From Bacillus sp. AFS088145 (lineage in GTDB: Bacteria > Bacillota > Bacilli > Bacillales > Bacillaceae_G): a DNA stretch of 41,182 nt. The stretch spans positions 30,047 through 71,228 of the forward strand of contig NZ_NUUX01000030.1 in NCBI RefSeq assembly GCF_002564465.1. Reading direction: 5' to 3'. This document shows, one piece after another, positions 18,711-26,633 of this stretch (position 1 is its first letter; each line of letters starts with the position of its first letter). Below the pieces are notes generated by a model. That model worked only from the letters and a program-made list of their open reading frames with translations, was not told the origin of the DNA and searched no databases. The translations under genes were made by a program, and so were the position numbers.

Positions 18711-20023
18711 TGTCAAAATTTAAAATCGTGACAATAGGTGGGGGCTCAAGTTATACGCCAGAATTGGTTGAAGGAATTATTAAGCGCTATGAACAAATCC
18801 CAGTAAATGAGCTGTGGCTTGTTGATGTAGAAGCTGGCCGTGAAAAGTTAGAAACAGTCGGTGCACTAGCAAAGCGTATGGTCAAAAAAGCTGGAGTACC
18901 TATGGAGATTCATCTTTCGTATGATCGTCGTGAGGCCTTAAAAGATGCTGATTTTGTTACAACACAGCTTCGCGTTGGACAACTAGCTGCACGTGCACTT
19001 GATGAAAGAATTCCACTTAAACATAGGGTAATCGGTCAAGAAACAAACGGTGCAGGTGGATTATTTAAAGCATTACGTACAATTCCTGTTATATTGGATA
19101 TTTGTAAAGAAGTTGAAGAGCTATGTCCAAATGCTTGGATCCTTAACTTTACAAACCCTGCAGGTATGGTTACAGAAGCAGCATTAAGATATTCAAATAT
19201 TAAGAGATTCATTGGTCTTTGCAATATACCGATCGGAATGGAAATGGGTGTTGCAAAATTATTAAACGTAGATCATTCACGTGTACGTATTGATTTTGCA
19301 GGTCTAAATCATATGGTATATGGTACAGAGGTTTATTTAGACGGAGTTAGTGTAAAAGAGCAAGTACTTGAAATGATTATGGACCCTGCTAATGCTAGTT
19401 TTGTAAAAAATATAGATGCGGAAGAATGGGCACCTGAATTCCTAAAAGCAGTCAATGTCATACCGTGTTCTTATCACCATTACTATTACAAAACATCTGA
19501 AATGCTTGAAAGAGCATTAAAAGATTTTGAATCGAATGAAACGCGTGCAGAAGTCGTGCAAAAAATTGAAGCTTCTCTTTTTGAAAAATATAAAGATGAA
19601 GCACTAGATATAAAACCACCTGAGTTAGAAAAACGTGGTGGAGCTTACTATTCGGATGCGGCTTGTCGTTTAATTTCATCTATTTATAATGATACGAGAG
19701 ATATTCAACCATTAAATACGATGAACAAGGGAGCTATTTCAGGCTTACCATATGACGGAGCAGTAGAAGTTAGCTGTGTCATCACAAAAGATGGTCCAAT
19801 TCCACTGACAATCGGGGAATTACCAGTTCCAGTTCGAGGATTAATTCAAACGATTAAATCTTTCGAACAAACAGCAATTGAAGCTGCTGTAGAAGGAAGT
19901 CGCGAAAAAGCAATTCTTGCATTGACAATAAATCCGCTTGTAGCAAATGATAAGGTAGCTGTAGCGATCGTTGACGAGATGCTAGAAGCTCATAAAGAAT
20001 ATTTACCAAGGTTTTTTAAATAG
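18710..20023 (+). CDS. GH4 6-phospho-glycosidase (LicH-like)
   Basis: This cytoplasmic glycoside hydrolase of family 4 cleaves phosphorylated disaccharides by an NAD- and divalent-metal-dependent redox mechanism. The Rossmann motif IGGGSSYTPELVEG is at residues 9-22. NFTNPAGMVTEA and the metal ligands C171 (GLCNIPIG) and H201 (GLNHMVYG) are all present. At 437 residues it is full length and closest in pattern to 6-phospho-beta-glucosidases. It is the last gene of the PTS operon, coupled to EIIA, and is followed by a terminator. It would hydrolyse the phospho-disaccharide delivered by the PTS. The precise linkage and sugar are not certain. Confidence 0.92.
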   Translation: MSKFKIVTIGGGSSYTPELVEGIIKRYEQIPVNELWLVDVEAGREKLETVGALAKRMVKKAGVPMEIHLSYDRREALKDADFVTTQLRVGQLAARALDERIPLKHRVIGQETNGAGGLFKALRTIPVILDICKEVEELCPNAWILNFTNPAGMVTEAALRYSNIKRFIGLCNIPIGMEMGVAKLLNVDHSRVRIDFAGLNHMVYGTEVYLDGVSVKEQVLEMIMDPANASFVKNIDAEEWAPEFLKAVNVIPCSYHHYYYKTSEMLERALKDFESNETRAEVVQKIEASLFEKYKDEALDIKPPELEKRGGAYYSDAACRLISSIYNDTRDIQPLNTMNKGAISGLPYDGAVEVSCVITKDGPIPLTIGELPVPVRGLIQTIKSFEQTAIEAAVEGSREKAILALTINPLVANDKVAVAIVDEMLEAHKEYLPRFFK

Positions 20024-20031
20024 AAATAGTA

Positions 20032-20068
20032 AGATAGCAAACCTGATGGGTGTGCTGTCTTTTTTTTT
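20032..20068 (+). terminator. Terminator of the PTS operon
   Basis: AGATAGCA-ACC and GGTGTGCTGTCT form an imperfect stem with a short loop, and nine Ts follow. It marks the end of the EIIC-RDD-EIIB-EIIA-GH4 operon. Confidence 0.78.
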
Positions 20069-20302
20069 GCTTTGTAAGATATTGTTGATCAAACTCAAAT
20101 TTTGAATTTTTTTCTCTGAAATTTAACACAGAAGTCCTACGATCTACTGTTACATATATTTAAAAAGTGTGAATATTTATCTAGATAAATATACAAATCT
20201 AGAACTTTAAATCTATAAAAAACTGCGCCAAAACGATAAATTAATACATAAAATTACATATTTTTATTAAAAACGCAAAAAAATTAAAAATTTTAAAATA
20301 TT

Positions 20303-20822
20303 TTGAATTTTATAGAGAACTACAATAGCAAAGGTGTTAAAGTAGTTGGCTTGACTACAATCGGTGGTAAAAAATATTACTTCGATAAAGACGGAGTAAT
20401 GAAAACTAGTTGGGTAGTTATAAATGGAAAACGTTATTACTTTGATAAATACGGAGTAATGAAAACTAGCTGGTTAGACCTAAATGGTAAGAAGTATTAC
20501 TTCGATAAATATGGAGTAATGAAAACTAGCTGGTTAGTATTAGGAACTAAACACTATTACTTCGATAAATACGGAGTAATGAAAAACTAGCTGGTTAGTA
20601 TTAGGAACTAAACACTATTACTTTGATAAATACGGAGTAATGAAAACTGGTTGGTTAGTATTAGGCTCTAAACACTACTACTTCGATCCAAACGGAGTAA
20701 TGTTTAGTAATGGCTGGAAGAAAATAAATGGTAAATATTATTACTTCAACAAGTCTGGCGTAATGGCTGTAAATACTACAATTGGTAAATATAAAGTAGG
20801 TAAAGACGGAGCAAGAAAGTAA
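20303..20822 (+). pseudogene. Frameshifted remnant of a cell-wall-binding repeat protein
   Basis: The sequence encodes about six to seven copies of a 20-residue aromatic repeat of the choline/glucan-binding type (pattern KYYFDKYGVMKTSW), each 60 nt long. The N-terminal catalytic part and any signal peptide are absent. The only possible start is a weak TTG. In the fourth complete unit a run of five As at 20582-20586, against four in the other copies, shifts the frame and gives a stop at 20588-20590. The repeats then continue in another frame to a stop at 20820-20822. Units four and five are almost identical in DNA, so the duplication is recent. It looks like the C-terminal end of a surface protein or autolysin that has lost its front. 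Confidence 0.75.
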
Positions 20823-20863
20823 GCTTTTGATTTAATAGCTTACTAGAATTCAGGAAATTTTGG

Positions 20864-20899
20864 GCATGTATTCGATTTTAAATCGGATACATGCTTTTT
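20864..20899 (+). terminator. Terminator after the wall-binding remnant
   Basis: GCATGTAT-CGATTT pairs with AAATCG-ATACATGC, and TTTTT follows. It shows that the remnant once belonged to a complete plus-strand gene. Confidence 0.75.
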
Positions 20900-20953
20900 G
20901 TTTTGAACAGGATTTATTGGAAAAGAGGAAAGAAAGGGATACTTGTATTAACG

Positions 20954-20989
20954 AAAAAAACCACAAGGAAAATTAATTTCCTTGTGGTC
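20954..20989 (-). terminator. Terminator of the amino acid permease gene
   Basis: ACCACAAGGAAA at 20960-20971 and TTTCCTTGTGGT at 20978-20989 form a perfect 12-bp stem. On the minus strand it is followed by a run of seven Ts. It lies just after the permease stop codon. Confidence 0.85.
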
Positions 20990-20993
20990 TGCT

Positions 20994-22415
20994 TTAGCTT
21001 ATTTTAGTTTTATTATTGTTGTTGTTCGCGGTCCCCAGTACACTTCTTTTCTTACCATAAAAACCATACACAACAAGTCCAATAGCCATCCAGACAATAA
21101 AACGAATAAATGTAATGCCTGGAAGACTAGCGATTAGATAAGCAGAAAATCCGATCCCGATTAATGGAATAATTGGAACCAATGGTGTTTTGAATCCTCT
21201 TTTTAAATCAGGACGTTTTACACGTAATACAATAATAGAAGAACAAATTAAGATAAATGCTGTTAACGTTCCGATATTAACTAATTCTGCAACTTCGTTA
21301 ATTGGCGTAACACCTGCTACAAATGCCGTAATTAAACCAATTAATAAAGTTGGACGATAAGGTGTTTTATATTTAGGATGTAATTTTGTAAACCATTTTG
21401 GTAATAGACCATCTCTACTCATTGAGAACCATATACGTGATCCAGCAAGCATAAATGAGAACAATACTGATAGAATCCCTGCAATTGCAGCGGCAGAAAT
21501 GATTAACGTAATCCACTTCATACCAATATTACTAAAAGCTTTTGCTACAGGTGCTGCGTTATTAAGTGTTTCATACGGAGCCATCCCTGTAATAATAAGT
21601 GACATTGCAACATACAAACATAAAGCGACAGCTAATGATATGATAACTGCAAGTGGTAAATCACGTTGCGGTCTTTTTGCTTCTTCAGCTGCTGTAGTTA
21701 ATGTGTCATATCCGAATACAGCAAAGAATACTAGAGCTGCTCCACTCATTACGCCATGAAAACCAAAAGGCATGAATGGGTGCCAGTTAGCTGTATTAAT
21801 ATGAAAACTACCAACACCAATAACTAAAAGAATAATGCCTAATTTGATGATAACCATTAATGAATTAAATTTAGAACCCATTTCAGTTCCTAATGTAAGT
21901 AAGCCGGCAATTCCAAGACTAACTAAAACGGCAATTAAGTCAACTTTGTGACCTGCTCCAGTACCAGGCGCGCCTTGTGCCCATACAGGAATGTGAACGC
22001 CCATTTGTAATAAAAACTCTTGCATGTAGCCAGACCATCCAATGGCTACTACTGCAACAACTAAGGCATACTCGAGTAACAAATCCCACCCGATTAACCA
22101 AGCTGTACCTTCACCTAAAACAGCATAACTGTAAGTATAAGCACTTCCGGCTACCGGTATTAGCCCAGCAAATTCTGCATAACACAAAGCTGCTGCTGCG
22201 CTAGCTAAACCAGCAATAATAAACGATAAGAGAACTGCCGGACCAGCGTGTTCAGCTGCAGCTACACCGGTTAATACGAAAATACCTACACCTATGATTC
22301 CGCCTAAACCAATGGCAGTCAGTTGCCATAAACCTAGAACGCGGTTAAGTCCGGTATTTTTAGCCCCATCCTGTTGGAGCTGTTCAATCGACTTTTTCCT
22401 GAAAAAAGCATTCAT
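20994..22415 (-). CDS. APC-family cationic-type amino acid permease (YfnA-like)
   Basis: This polytopic membrane transporter of 473 residues imports amino acids by proton coupling. About 12-13 hydrophobic segments are visible. The first helix holds GLGGIIGVGIFVLTG, the backbone-binding motif of APC transporters. PVAGSAYTYSYAVLGE and the segment FFAVFGYDTLTTAAEEAKRPQRDLP are typical of the CAT/YfnA branch. The tail is rich in asparagine (GTANNNNNKTK). The Shine-Dalgarno GGGGGAG has a 7-nt spacer. A one-mismatch cre site lies about 155 nt upstream. The substrate (possibly a branched-chain, hydroxy or cationic amino acid) cannot be read from the sequence. Confidence 0.9.
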   Translation of the reverse strand: MNAFFRKKSIEQLQQDGAKNTGLNRVLGLWQLTAIGLGGIIGVGIFVLTGVAAAEHAGPAVLLSFIIAGLASAAAALCYAEFAGLIPVAGSAYTYSYAVLGEGTAWLIGWDLLLEYALVVAVVAIGWSGYMQEFLLQMGVHIPVWAQGAPGTGAGHKVDLIAVLVSLGIAGLLTLGTEMGSKFNSLMVIIKLGIILLVIGVGSFHINTANWHPFMPFGFHGVMSGAALVFFAVFGYDTLTTAAEEAKRPQRDLPLAVIISLAVALCLYVAMSLIITGMAPYETLNNAAPVAKAFSNIGMKWITLIISAAAIAGILSVLFSFMLAGSRIWFSMSRDGLLPKWFTKLHPKYKTPYRPTLLIGLITAFVAGVTPINEVAELVNIGTLTAFILICSSIIVLRVKRPDLKRGFKTPLVPIIPLIGIGFSAYLIASLPGITFIRFIVWMAIGLVVYGFYGKKRSVLGTANNNNNKTKIS

Positions 22416-22568
22416 CCAAAGACTCCCCCTTTTTGTGAATTATCTGTATTTTTAGTAAATAAATACACACCGCTTAAAAGAGTGCGTAGTAACTAATCAA
22501 TTTGCAACGGGAGAGTTGTATTAATTCCCAAAATTGCTAGAGGAAAGACTGTTAATTCCTCGAAATGT

Positions 22569-22583
22569 TCGTAAGCGTTTTCT
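22569..22583. promoter_or_regulatory. cre-like site upstream of the amino acid permease
   Basis: TCGTAAGCGTTTTCT fits WTGNAANCGNWNNCW with one mismatch at position 2. It lies about 155 nt before the permease start. CcpA control is plausible but unproven. Confidence 0.45.
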
Positions 22584-23001
22584 ATTGGGTATACGAAATA
22601 CACTTTTATAGACTTATGGAATGGAAAAAATCCTTTCCTACAAAGATATTTTTTGTATTGTAACATAGTTCAATAATACTACGCAATAATAGTATGAATG
22701 TTTTAAATATTAGATTTTGATCTTATAGAGTCTAAATTTTAATTAAATTAATGAAAGTATGTGCGAAAATACATAGATTTATCAAAGGGTTCTGTGACTT
22801 TTTTAGTAGACCCTATTTATTCGATATTTTTGGTAAAATTTTATTCAATAAACGATAAAATTATTTTTTGAAAATTAAAATTTGAATATTCTGAAATAAT
22901 ATAAATTTGCCCAAATCAACCTAATAATCCACTCGAAATGACAAATAAATGGTTTATTAAAAAAAACATATTAAATATTTATGATTTTCTAAAAAATCTC
23001 C

Positions 23002-23030
23002 TTGAAACGCTTTTTAAAACAATAGACAAT
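23002..23030 (+). promoter_or_regulatory. Putative sigma-A promoter of the membrane-fusion protein gene
   Basis: TTGAAA (23002-23007), a 17-nt spacer and GACAAT (23025-23030) give a fair promoter about 60 nt before the start codon. Confidence 0.5.
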
Positions 23031-23090
23031 AGATATAGGAGAAGTCGTATTAAGTTTTTGGCAAGATAAGGAAGGGGTATAGGTATAGTT

Positions 23091-24353
23091 ATGGAAACGG
23101 CGAAAAGAATTGACGAAGAAAAAGAACAAGTAAAAGTAATTACACCACGTAATAAGAAATTTATTTTAATGGGGATCATTGTTCTTTTAATCGTTTCTGT
23201 GGTTCTTAGCGTAGCGGTGGTAGAAATTAAAAAAAGTAAATCTAAAACATTACAGTTTATCAGTCCAACGGTAAAAAGTTTTACGAAAACTGAAACTGTG
23301 TCTGGTCGTGTAGTACAAAGTCATACTGAAACAATTTACGTAAATCCAACTAAAGGTTCTATAAATGAGATTTTTGTTAAAGAAGGAGATACTGTCACTA
23401 AAGGACAAAAACTTTTTTCTTATGAAGATACTACTATAGCAGCTGAAATGGGACAAGCAGAAGTAAATAAAAAGCTAGCAGAAACAACTGTTACGCAGAA
23501 AAACGGCCAAATTGCATCATTAGAGAAAGACATTCAAAATGCTATTTCAGCGTCAACATCAACATCTGATACAACTGATGCCAATAATACAGATAAAAAT
23601 GCAACAAATACAACAAATACACCAGAGATTCAATCGCTGCAAGCTCAACTTAATACTGCAAAGGAAGAGCTTAATGCTGCACAGCTAAAAGTAGAACAAT
23701 ATACACTTGAAGCTGAAAAGCTGAAAGCACAAAAAGAATCATTAACTGTTAACAGTAATAATGATGGAGTAGTACTTAATTTGAACAAAAGTATCGGTCA
23801 AGGTTATAAAGCAACAGATAAACAGCAAATCTCAATTATGCAAATTGCTTCAAACGAACCATTTCAAATTGAAGGAAAGCTAACAGAAGAAGAGAAAGCA
23901 AAAGTTGAGCCAGGCCAAGTAGTTAAAGTCACTTCAAAGGTTGTTACCGATAAGAGCTGGAAAGGAAGCATTTCAGAGGTAAGTAACTATCCTATGAATG
24001 ATCAATCCACCAACCAAGATAAGAATTCCAAAAAAGAAGCTATACCATATTACACTTTTAGAGCAACGCTAGATTCACAAGAGAATCTATATCCTGGCTA
24101 TGAAACAAATCTTGAAGTAGTCGTACAATCAAAGGATTTATTAGCAATACCTGCGACAAGCGTAAAAGGATCAGGAAAATCAAAATATGTGTATGTACTT
24201 AAAAAAGGAACTATTTATAAGCAGAATGTAAAAACTGGCCAAAAACAAGGGAAATATATTGCCATTCTTAAAGGAGTAAAGGAAGAGGATAAAGTAGGGA
24301 AAAATCCTTCCTGGACTGTCCGCCCTGGAACTAAAATTGATTTAGATAAGTAA
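23091..24353 (+). CDS. HlyD/MacA-type periplasmic-adaptor-like efflux subunit
   Basis: This membrane-anchored adaptor is of the membrane-fusion family. In Gram-positive bacteria such proteins work with ABC transporters of the MacB type to export peptides or drugs. One membrane helix covers about residues 24-46. A biotinyl-lipoyl-like half (GRVVQSHTETIYVNPTKG, NEIFVKEGDTVTKGQKLF) comes before a coiled-coil hairpin at about 118-220. That hairpin is interrupted by a Ser/Thr/Asn-rich linker (about 150-180). The second lipoyl half and beta-barrel domain (NEPFQIEGKLTEEE, YPGYETNLEVVV) follow. Its 420 residues are normal for the family. No ABC ATPase or permease gene follows; a terminator comes directly after. 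Confidence 0.85.
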   Translation: METAKRIDEEKEQVKVITPRNKKFILMGIIVLLIVSVVLSVAVVEIKKSKSKTLQFISPTVKSFTKTETVSGRVVQSHTETIYVNPTKGSINEIFVKEGDTVTKGQKLFSYEDTTIAAEMGQAEVNKKLAETTVTQKNGQIASLEKDIQNAISASTSTSDTTDANNTDKNATNTTNTPEIQSLQAQLNTAKEELNAAQLKVEQYTLEAEKLKAQKESLTVNSNNDGVVLNLNKSIGQGYKATDKQQISIMQIASNEPFQIEGKLTEEEKAKVEPGQVVKVTSKVVTDKSWKGSISEVSNYPMNDQSTNQDKNSKKEAIPYYTFRATLDSQENLYPGYETNLEVVVQSKDLLAIPATSVKGSGKSKYVYVLKKGTIYKQNVKTGQKQGKYIAILKGVKEEDKVGKNPSWTVRPGTKIDLDK

Positions 24354-24413
24354 TAGAAGAGATGATTACTGTAGAAAATTTGATTTTTGATAGTGATCAT
24401 CTATTTATAAAAG

Positions 24414-24459
24414 AGGGCGTCTCAAAAAGTCAGATTAACTGACACGAGACGCCTTTTTT
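24414..24459 (+). terminator. Strong terminator after the adaptor gene
   Basis: GGCGTCTC at 24416-24423 pairs with GAGACGCC at 24446-24453, with an inner GTCAG/CTGAC stem, and TTTTTT follows. It ends the single-gene transcript. Confidence 0.85.
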
Positions 24460-24879
24460 ATATGAAAATTAAACTAGTAGGGGTATCTCAAGAACTTTTC
24501 ATTTTAGTTGAGAAAATGGCTGTTTTTTAAATCATATTAGAAGAGTTTTATTCGATTTAGTAAGAGTTAGAATATATTTGCTAGTTTTCCAATTCAAGGT
24601 ATCTACTATTGAACAATTTTTATGTCATAATACCCCAACTCGTATAGGTAATTATTAATTTTAATTGCGATTTTCTTTGATTTAATTGCAGCTTTGGCAA
24701 TTTTATTTGCGGTATTCCAATTTTAATTGCAGTTCACTTTTTTTTGCAACTCTTCAGTATTTATTTGGATAATTGGACTTCTTAATTGATATTTGCCGTT
24801 ATAAAAAACGGGCTACCCATTAAAGTTATACTTTTGGGACGCTCCTCTTTTATTAAAGCGTTTTCAAAACTTAGATTGA
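24460..24879. other. AT-rich intergenic region
   Basis: No gene is seen in these 420 nt between two convergent genes. It holds the 21-nt periodic array listed separately and a weak GGGTAGCCC hairpin near 24810 that might end the MFS transcript. Otherwise nothing recognisable. Confidence 0.5.
24661..24735. repeat. Short degenerate tandem array with 21-nt period
   Basis: The core TT(A/T)(A/T)TTGC recurs with its GC at 24667, 24688, 24709 and 24729, so the spacing is 21, 21 and 20 nt, or two helical turns. The units are degenerate (for example TTTAATTGCAGCTTTGGCAA). A fifth weak TTGC comes 17 nt later. There are no coding signs. Confidence 0.5.
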
Positions 24880-26175
24880 TTAAGCATTAATTTTTTGTGG
24901 AGGTAGGGAAACAGCACGTAGCTCGGTTGCTTCTTCTTTAATAGAAAATAGATAAGCGATCAATCCTAATAGAGCCGTAATGATTAACATAATAATTGAG
25001 GTAGTGAAATTTCCTCCTGATGAATCACGTAGCCAGCCCATAATATAGCTAGAAAAGCCACCCATTAGGTTGGTAAATCCGATTAAGCCTGCTGCACGGC
25101 CTGCCGTCTCTTGTGTTGAATATTTTACTAAAAACATATTACTTAGATGGAAGACACCACCTTGACATCCCATAGCTAGGCCCATGCAAATCCCTGCTAA
25201 TACTGGATTTGGAACAAATACTGCTATTGTTAAAAATATAGCAGTCAATGAAAATAAGATTGTTGCCATTAAGCTTGGACGTCTTGTTTTATCGGCAAGA
25301 AAGCCACATACGAGAACAAATCCAAGTGCAAATAACCAAGATAAAGAAGTAATGCTTGTCATACCTTCACGCTCAAAACCTTTTGCCTCGATCAAGTATG
25401 TTGGGAGCCAAATGCTTATTCCAAAGAAAAGGAAAGAACAAACTAACATACCAAACCATACAATCCAAAAACGATAATCTTGAATAAAATTTTTATTCCC
25501 ATTGGAGCTACTTACTTGATGTTCTAATGGTTCTACTGGACGGTGAATTAGATCCAACTCTTCTTTACTAACCCACGGGTGTTCAGCAGGTGTATTTCTT
25601 GTAAGAAAAATAAACATAGGAATATTAATTAAAAAGTTAAATCCAGCGAGCAGGAAGAAAGCTGATTGCCAATGGAGTGATGAAATAACAAGGACTAATA
25701 TGACTGCCCCAATTGCTGGTCCTAAATAGTTACCTGTAAGCCATGAAGCTTGAGCTCGACCTAACTCTCGTTTGTTGAACCAAGCAGAAATAAATTTCCC
25801 CGAAACAGGAATCATCATCCCTTCTCCGAATCCAAGAATAATTCGACTTATAATAAATGCTTCATATGTAGTGGAGAGCCCAGATGAAAACATAGTAAGA
25901 GACCAAACAAATAATCCAGCTATAGCCGTTTTTCTCGCACCAAATTTATCAATAATGAATCCCCAAAATAGATTCGATATTCCATATGCAACCGTAAAAA
26001 CAAATGAAAGAAGACCAATTTTTGCATTTTTGTCAACACCGGTCATTCCGAGTGCCTTCAAAAACTCTGGATCTGTTTGTATGACAGAAATTCCAACTTT
26101 ATCAATTTGACCAAAGAACCAAAAGAAAAAGATTGGTAAAGCAATTAAAATCCATCTTTTTTGTCTATGTAGCAT
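24880..26175 (-). CDS. MFS transporter, anion:cation symporter type
   Basis: This major-facilitator permease of 431 residues has about 12 membrane helices. It resembles the ACS group that imports organic anions such as aromatic acids and hexuronates. Visible motifs include WGFIIDKFGARKT after helix 2 (the MFS loop), RIILGFGEGMMIPVSGKFISAWF in helix 4 and FLADKTRRPS in the middle loop. The ATG at 26175 is chosen because AAGGAGAG lies 9 nt before it; the frame continues upstream to 26292 without family-like sequence. It is divergent from the aromatic-catabolism genes and shares their operator-like elements. It is therefore probably the uptake system for the pathway substrate (inference). Confidence 0.88.
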   Translation of the reverse strand: MLHRQKRWILIALPIFFFWFFGQIDKVGISVIQTDPEFLKALGMTGVDKNAKIGLLSFVFTVAYGISNLFWGFIIDKFGARKTAIAGLFVWSLTMFSSGLSTTYEAFIISRIILGFGEGMMIPVSGKFISAWFNKRELGRAQASWLTGNYLGPAIGAVILVLVISSLHWQSAFFLLAGFNFLINIPMFIFLTRNTPAEHPWVSKEELDLIHRPVEPLEHQVSSSNGNKNFIQDYRFWIVWFGMLVCSFLFFGISIWLPTYLIEAKGFEREGMTSITSLSWLFALGFVLVCGFLADKTRRPSLMATILFSLTAIFLTIAVFVPNPVLAGICMGLAMGCQGGVFHLSNMFLVKYSTQETAGRAAGLIGFTNLMGGFSSYIMGWLRDSSGGNFTTSIIMLIITALLGLIAYLFSIKEEATELRAVSLPPQKINA

Positions 26176-26353
26176 TAAAATTCTCTCTCCTTTTAAAATC
26201 ATGTAATTGCGTTTAAAATTTGGAAGGAAAAAGCAGAAACTACGTTTACCTAATAGATATTGAAGTTCAAATAATCTGTTTTGATACTTCACGTATTAAT
26301 TTTGGCTCAACTTGAATGATTCACTCCTTTCGATATTTGCAAAGGTTTTAAAT

Positions 26354-26386
26354 ATAAAACACTGTTTCAAAATTTACCGATGAAAC
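26354..26386. promoter_or_regulatory. Candidate IclR-family operator at the transporter promoter
   Basis: AAAACACTGTTTCA is followed by TGAAAC after 11 nt (GTTTCA at 26364-26369, TGAAAC at 26381-26386). ATAAAACACTGTTT at 26354-26367 is repeated exactly at the cupin promoter. It lies just downstream of the transporter -10 box, which fits repression. Confidence 0.6.
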
Positions 26387-26393
26387 TCTTTTA

Positions 26394-26422
26394 AAGATAA
26401 AATAATTAGAAAAGTTTGTCAA
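26394..26422 (-). promoter_or_regulatory. Sigma-A promoter of the MFS transporter
   Basis: On the minus strand TTGACA (26422-26417), a 17-nt spacer and TATCTT (26399-26394) form a good promoter reading toward the transporter. Confidence 0.65.
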
Positions 26423-26506
26423 TTATGATTTTACTGAAAAATTTTCCAATTTTTATGTTTCGATGGAATAATCAATCATTTATCTATTCATTGAAAAATT
26501 GAGTTA

Positions 26507-26535
26507 TTGACATTAAATTCTGACAAATCTATAAT
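26507..26535 (+). promoter_or_regulatory. Consensus sigma-A promoter of the hydrolase-iclR operon
   Basis: TTGACA (26507-26512), a 17-nt spacer and TATAAT (26530-26535) match the full consensus. The operator-like palindrome begins 17 nt after the -10 box. Such a strong promoter would need tight repression. Confidence 0.75.
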
Positions 26536-26551
26536 TCAAGTTGAAAAAATA

Positions 26552-26569
26552 TGTTTTTTATATGAAACA
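26552..26569. promoter_or_regulatory. Candidate IclR-family operator at the hydrolase-iclR promoter
   Basis: TGTTTTTTATATGAAACA is an imperfect palindrome. It matches TGTTTTGTATATGAAACA at the cupin promoter in 17 of 18 positions. It lies around +10 to +27 of the predicted transcript and would allow autorepression by the IclR protein. Confidence 0.65.
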
Positions 26570-26633
26570 TTATGTTTTTTGAAATGCAGGTTAGTAGATT
26601 TTGAATTTAGAAAATAGCGTGGAGGTAATGCGG

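Larger units (their letters stand above)
22416..23090. other. AT-rich divergent intergenic region
   Basis: These 675 nt separate the permease (minus strand) from the membrane-fusion protein (plus strand), and no gene is seen. Near the permease there is a cre-like site and, at 22498-22536, a nested inverted repeat: CAATTT/AAATTG outside and GGGA/TCCC inside. That could be a leader structure. The part from 22680 to 22980 is very AT-rich without clear elements. A promoter for the adaptor gene is at 23002-23030. No T-box or known riboswitch signature was recognised. Confidence 0.5.
26176..26633. other. Divergent control region of the aromatic-catabolism island
   Basis: There is no gene in these 458 nt. 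They hold a minus-strand promoter for the transporter and a plus-strand promoter for the hydrolase-iclR genes. Each has a TGTTTY/RAAACA inverted repeat downstream of the -10 box. All four elements are listed separately. Confidence 0.6.

Noticed and set aside
20340-20760. Regular 60-nt repeats that could be mistaken for a CRISPR array
   Set aside because: There are no spacers: the whole unit repeats and encodes the aromatic wall-binding motif in frame. No cas genes are present.
22416-22660. Permease leader considered as a T-box or lysine-type riboswitch
   Set aside because: The T-box sequence (AGGGTGGAACCGCG type) and the usual terminator are absent. Only a modest nested inverted repeat is seen.
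24852-24866. ATTAAAGCGTTTTCA, a cre-like sequence with one mismatch
   Set aside because: It lies just after the stop codon of the minus-strand MFS gene and far from any promoter. A regulatory role there is unlikely.
26601-26633. Upstream TTG and ATG starts for the alpha/beta hydrolase
   Set aside because: The TTG has no ribosome-binding site and the ATG at 26628 is only 1-2 nt from GGAGG. The ATG at 26634 has normal spacing.
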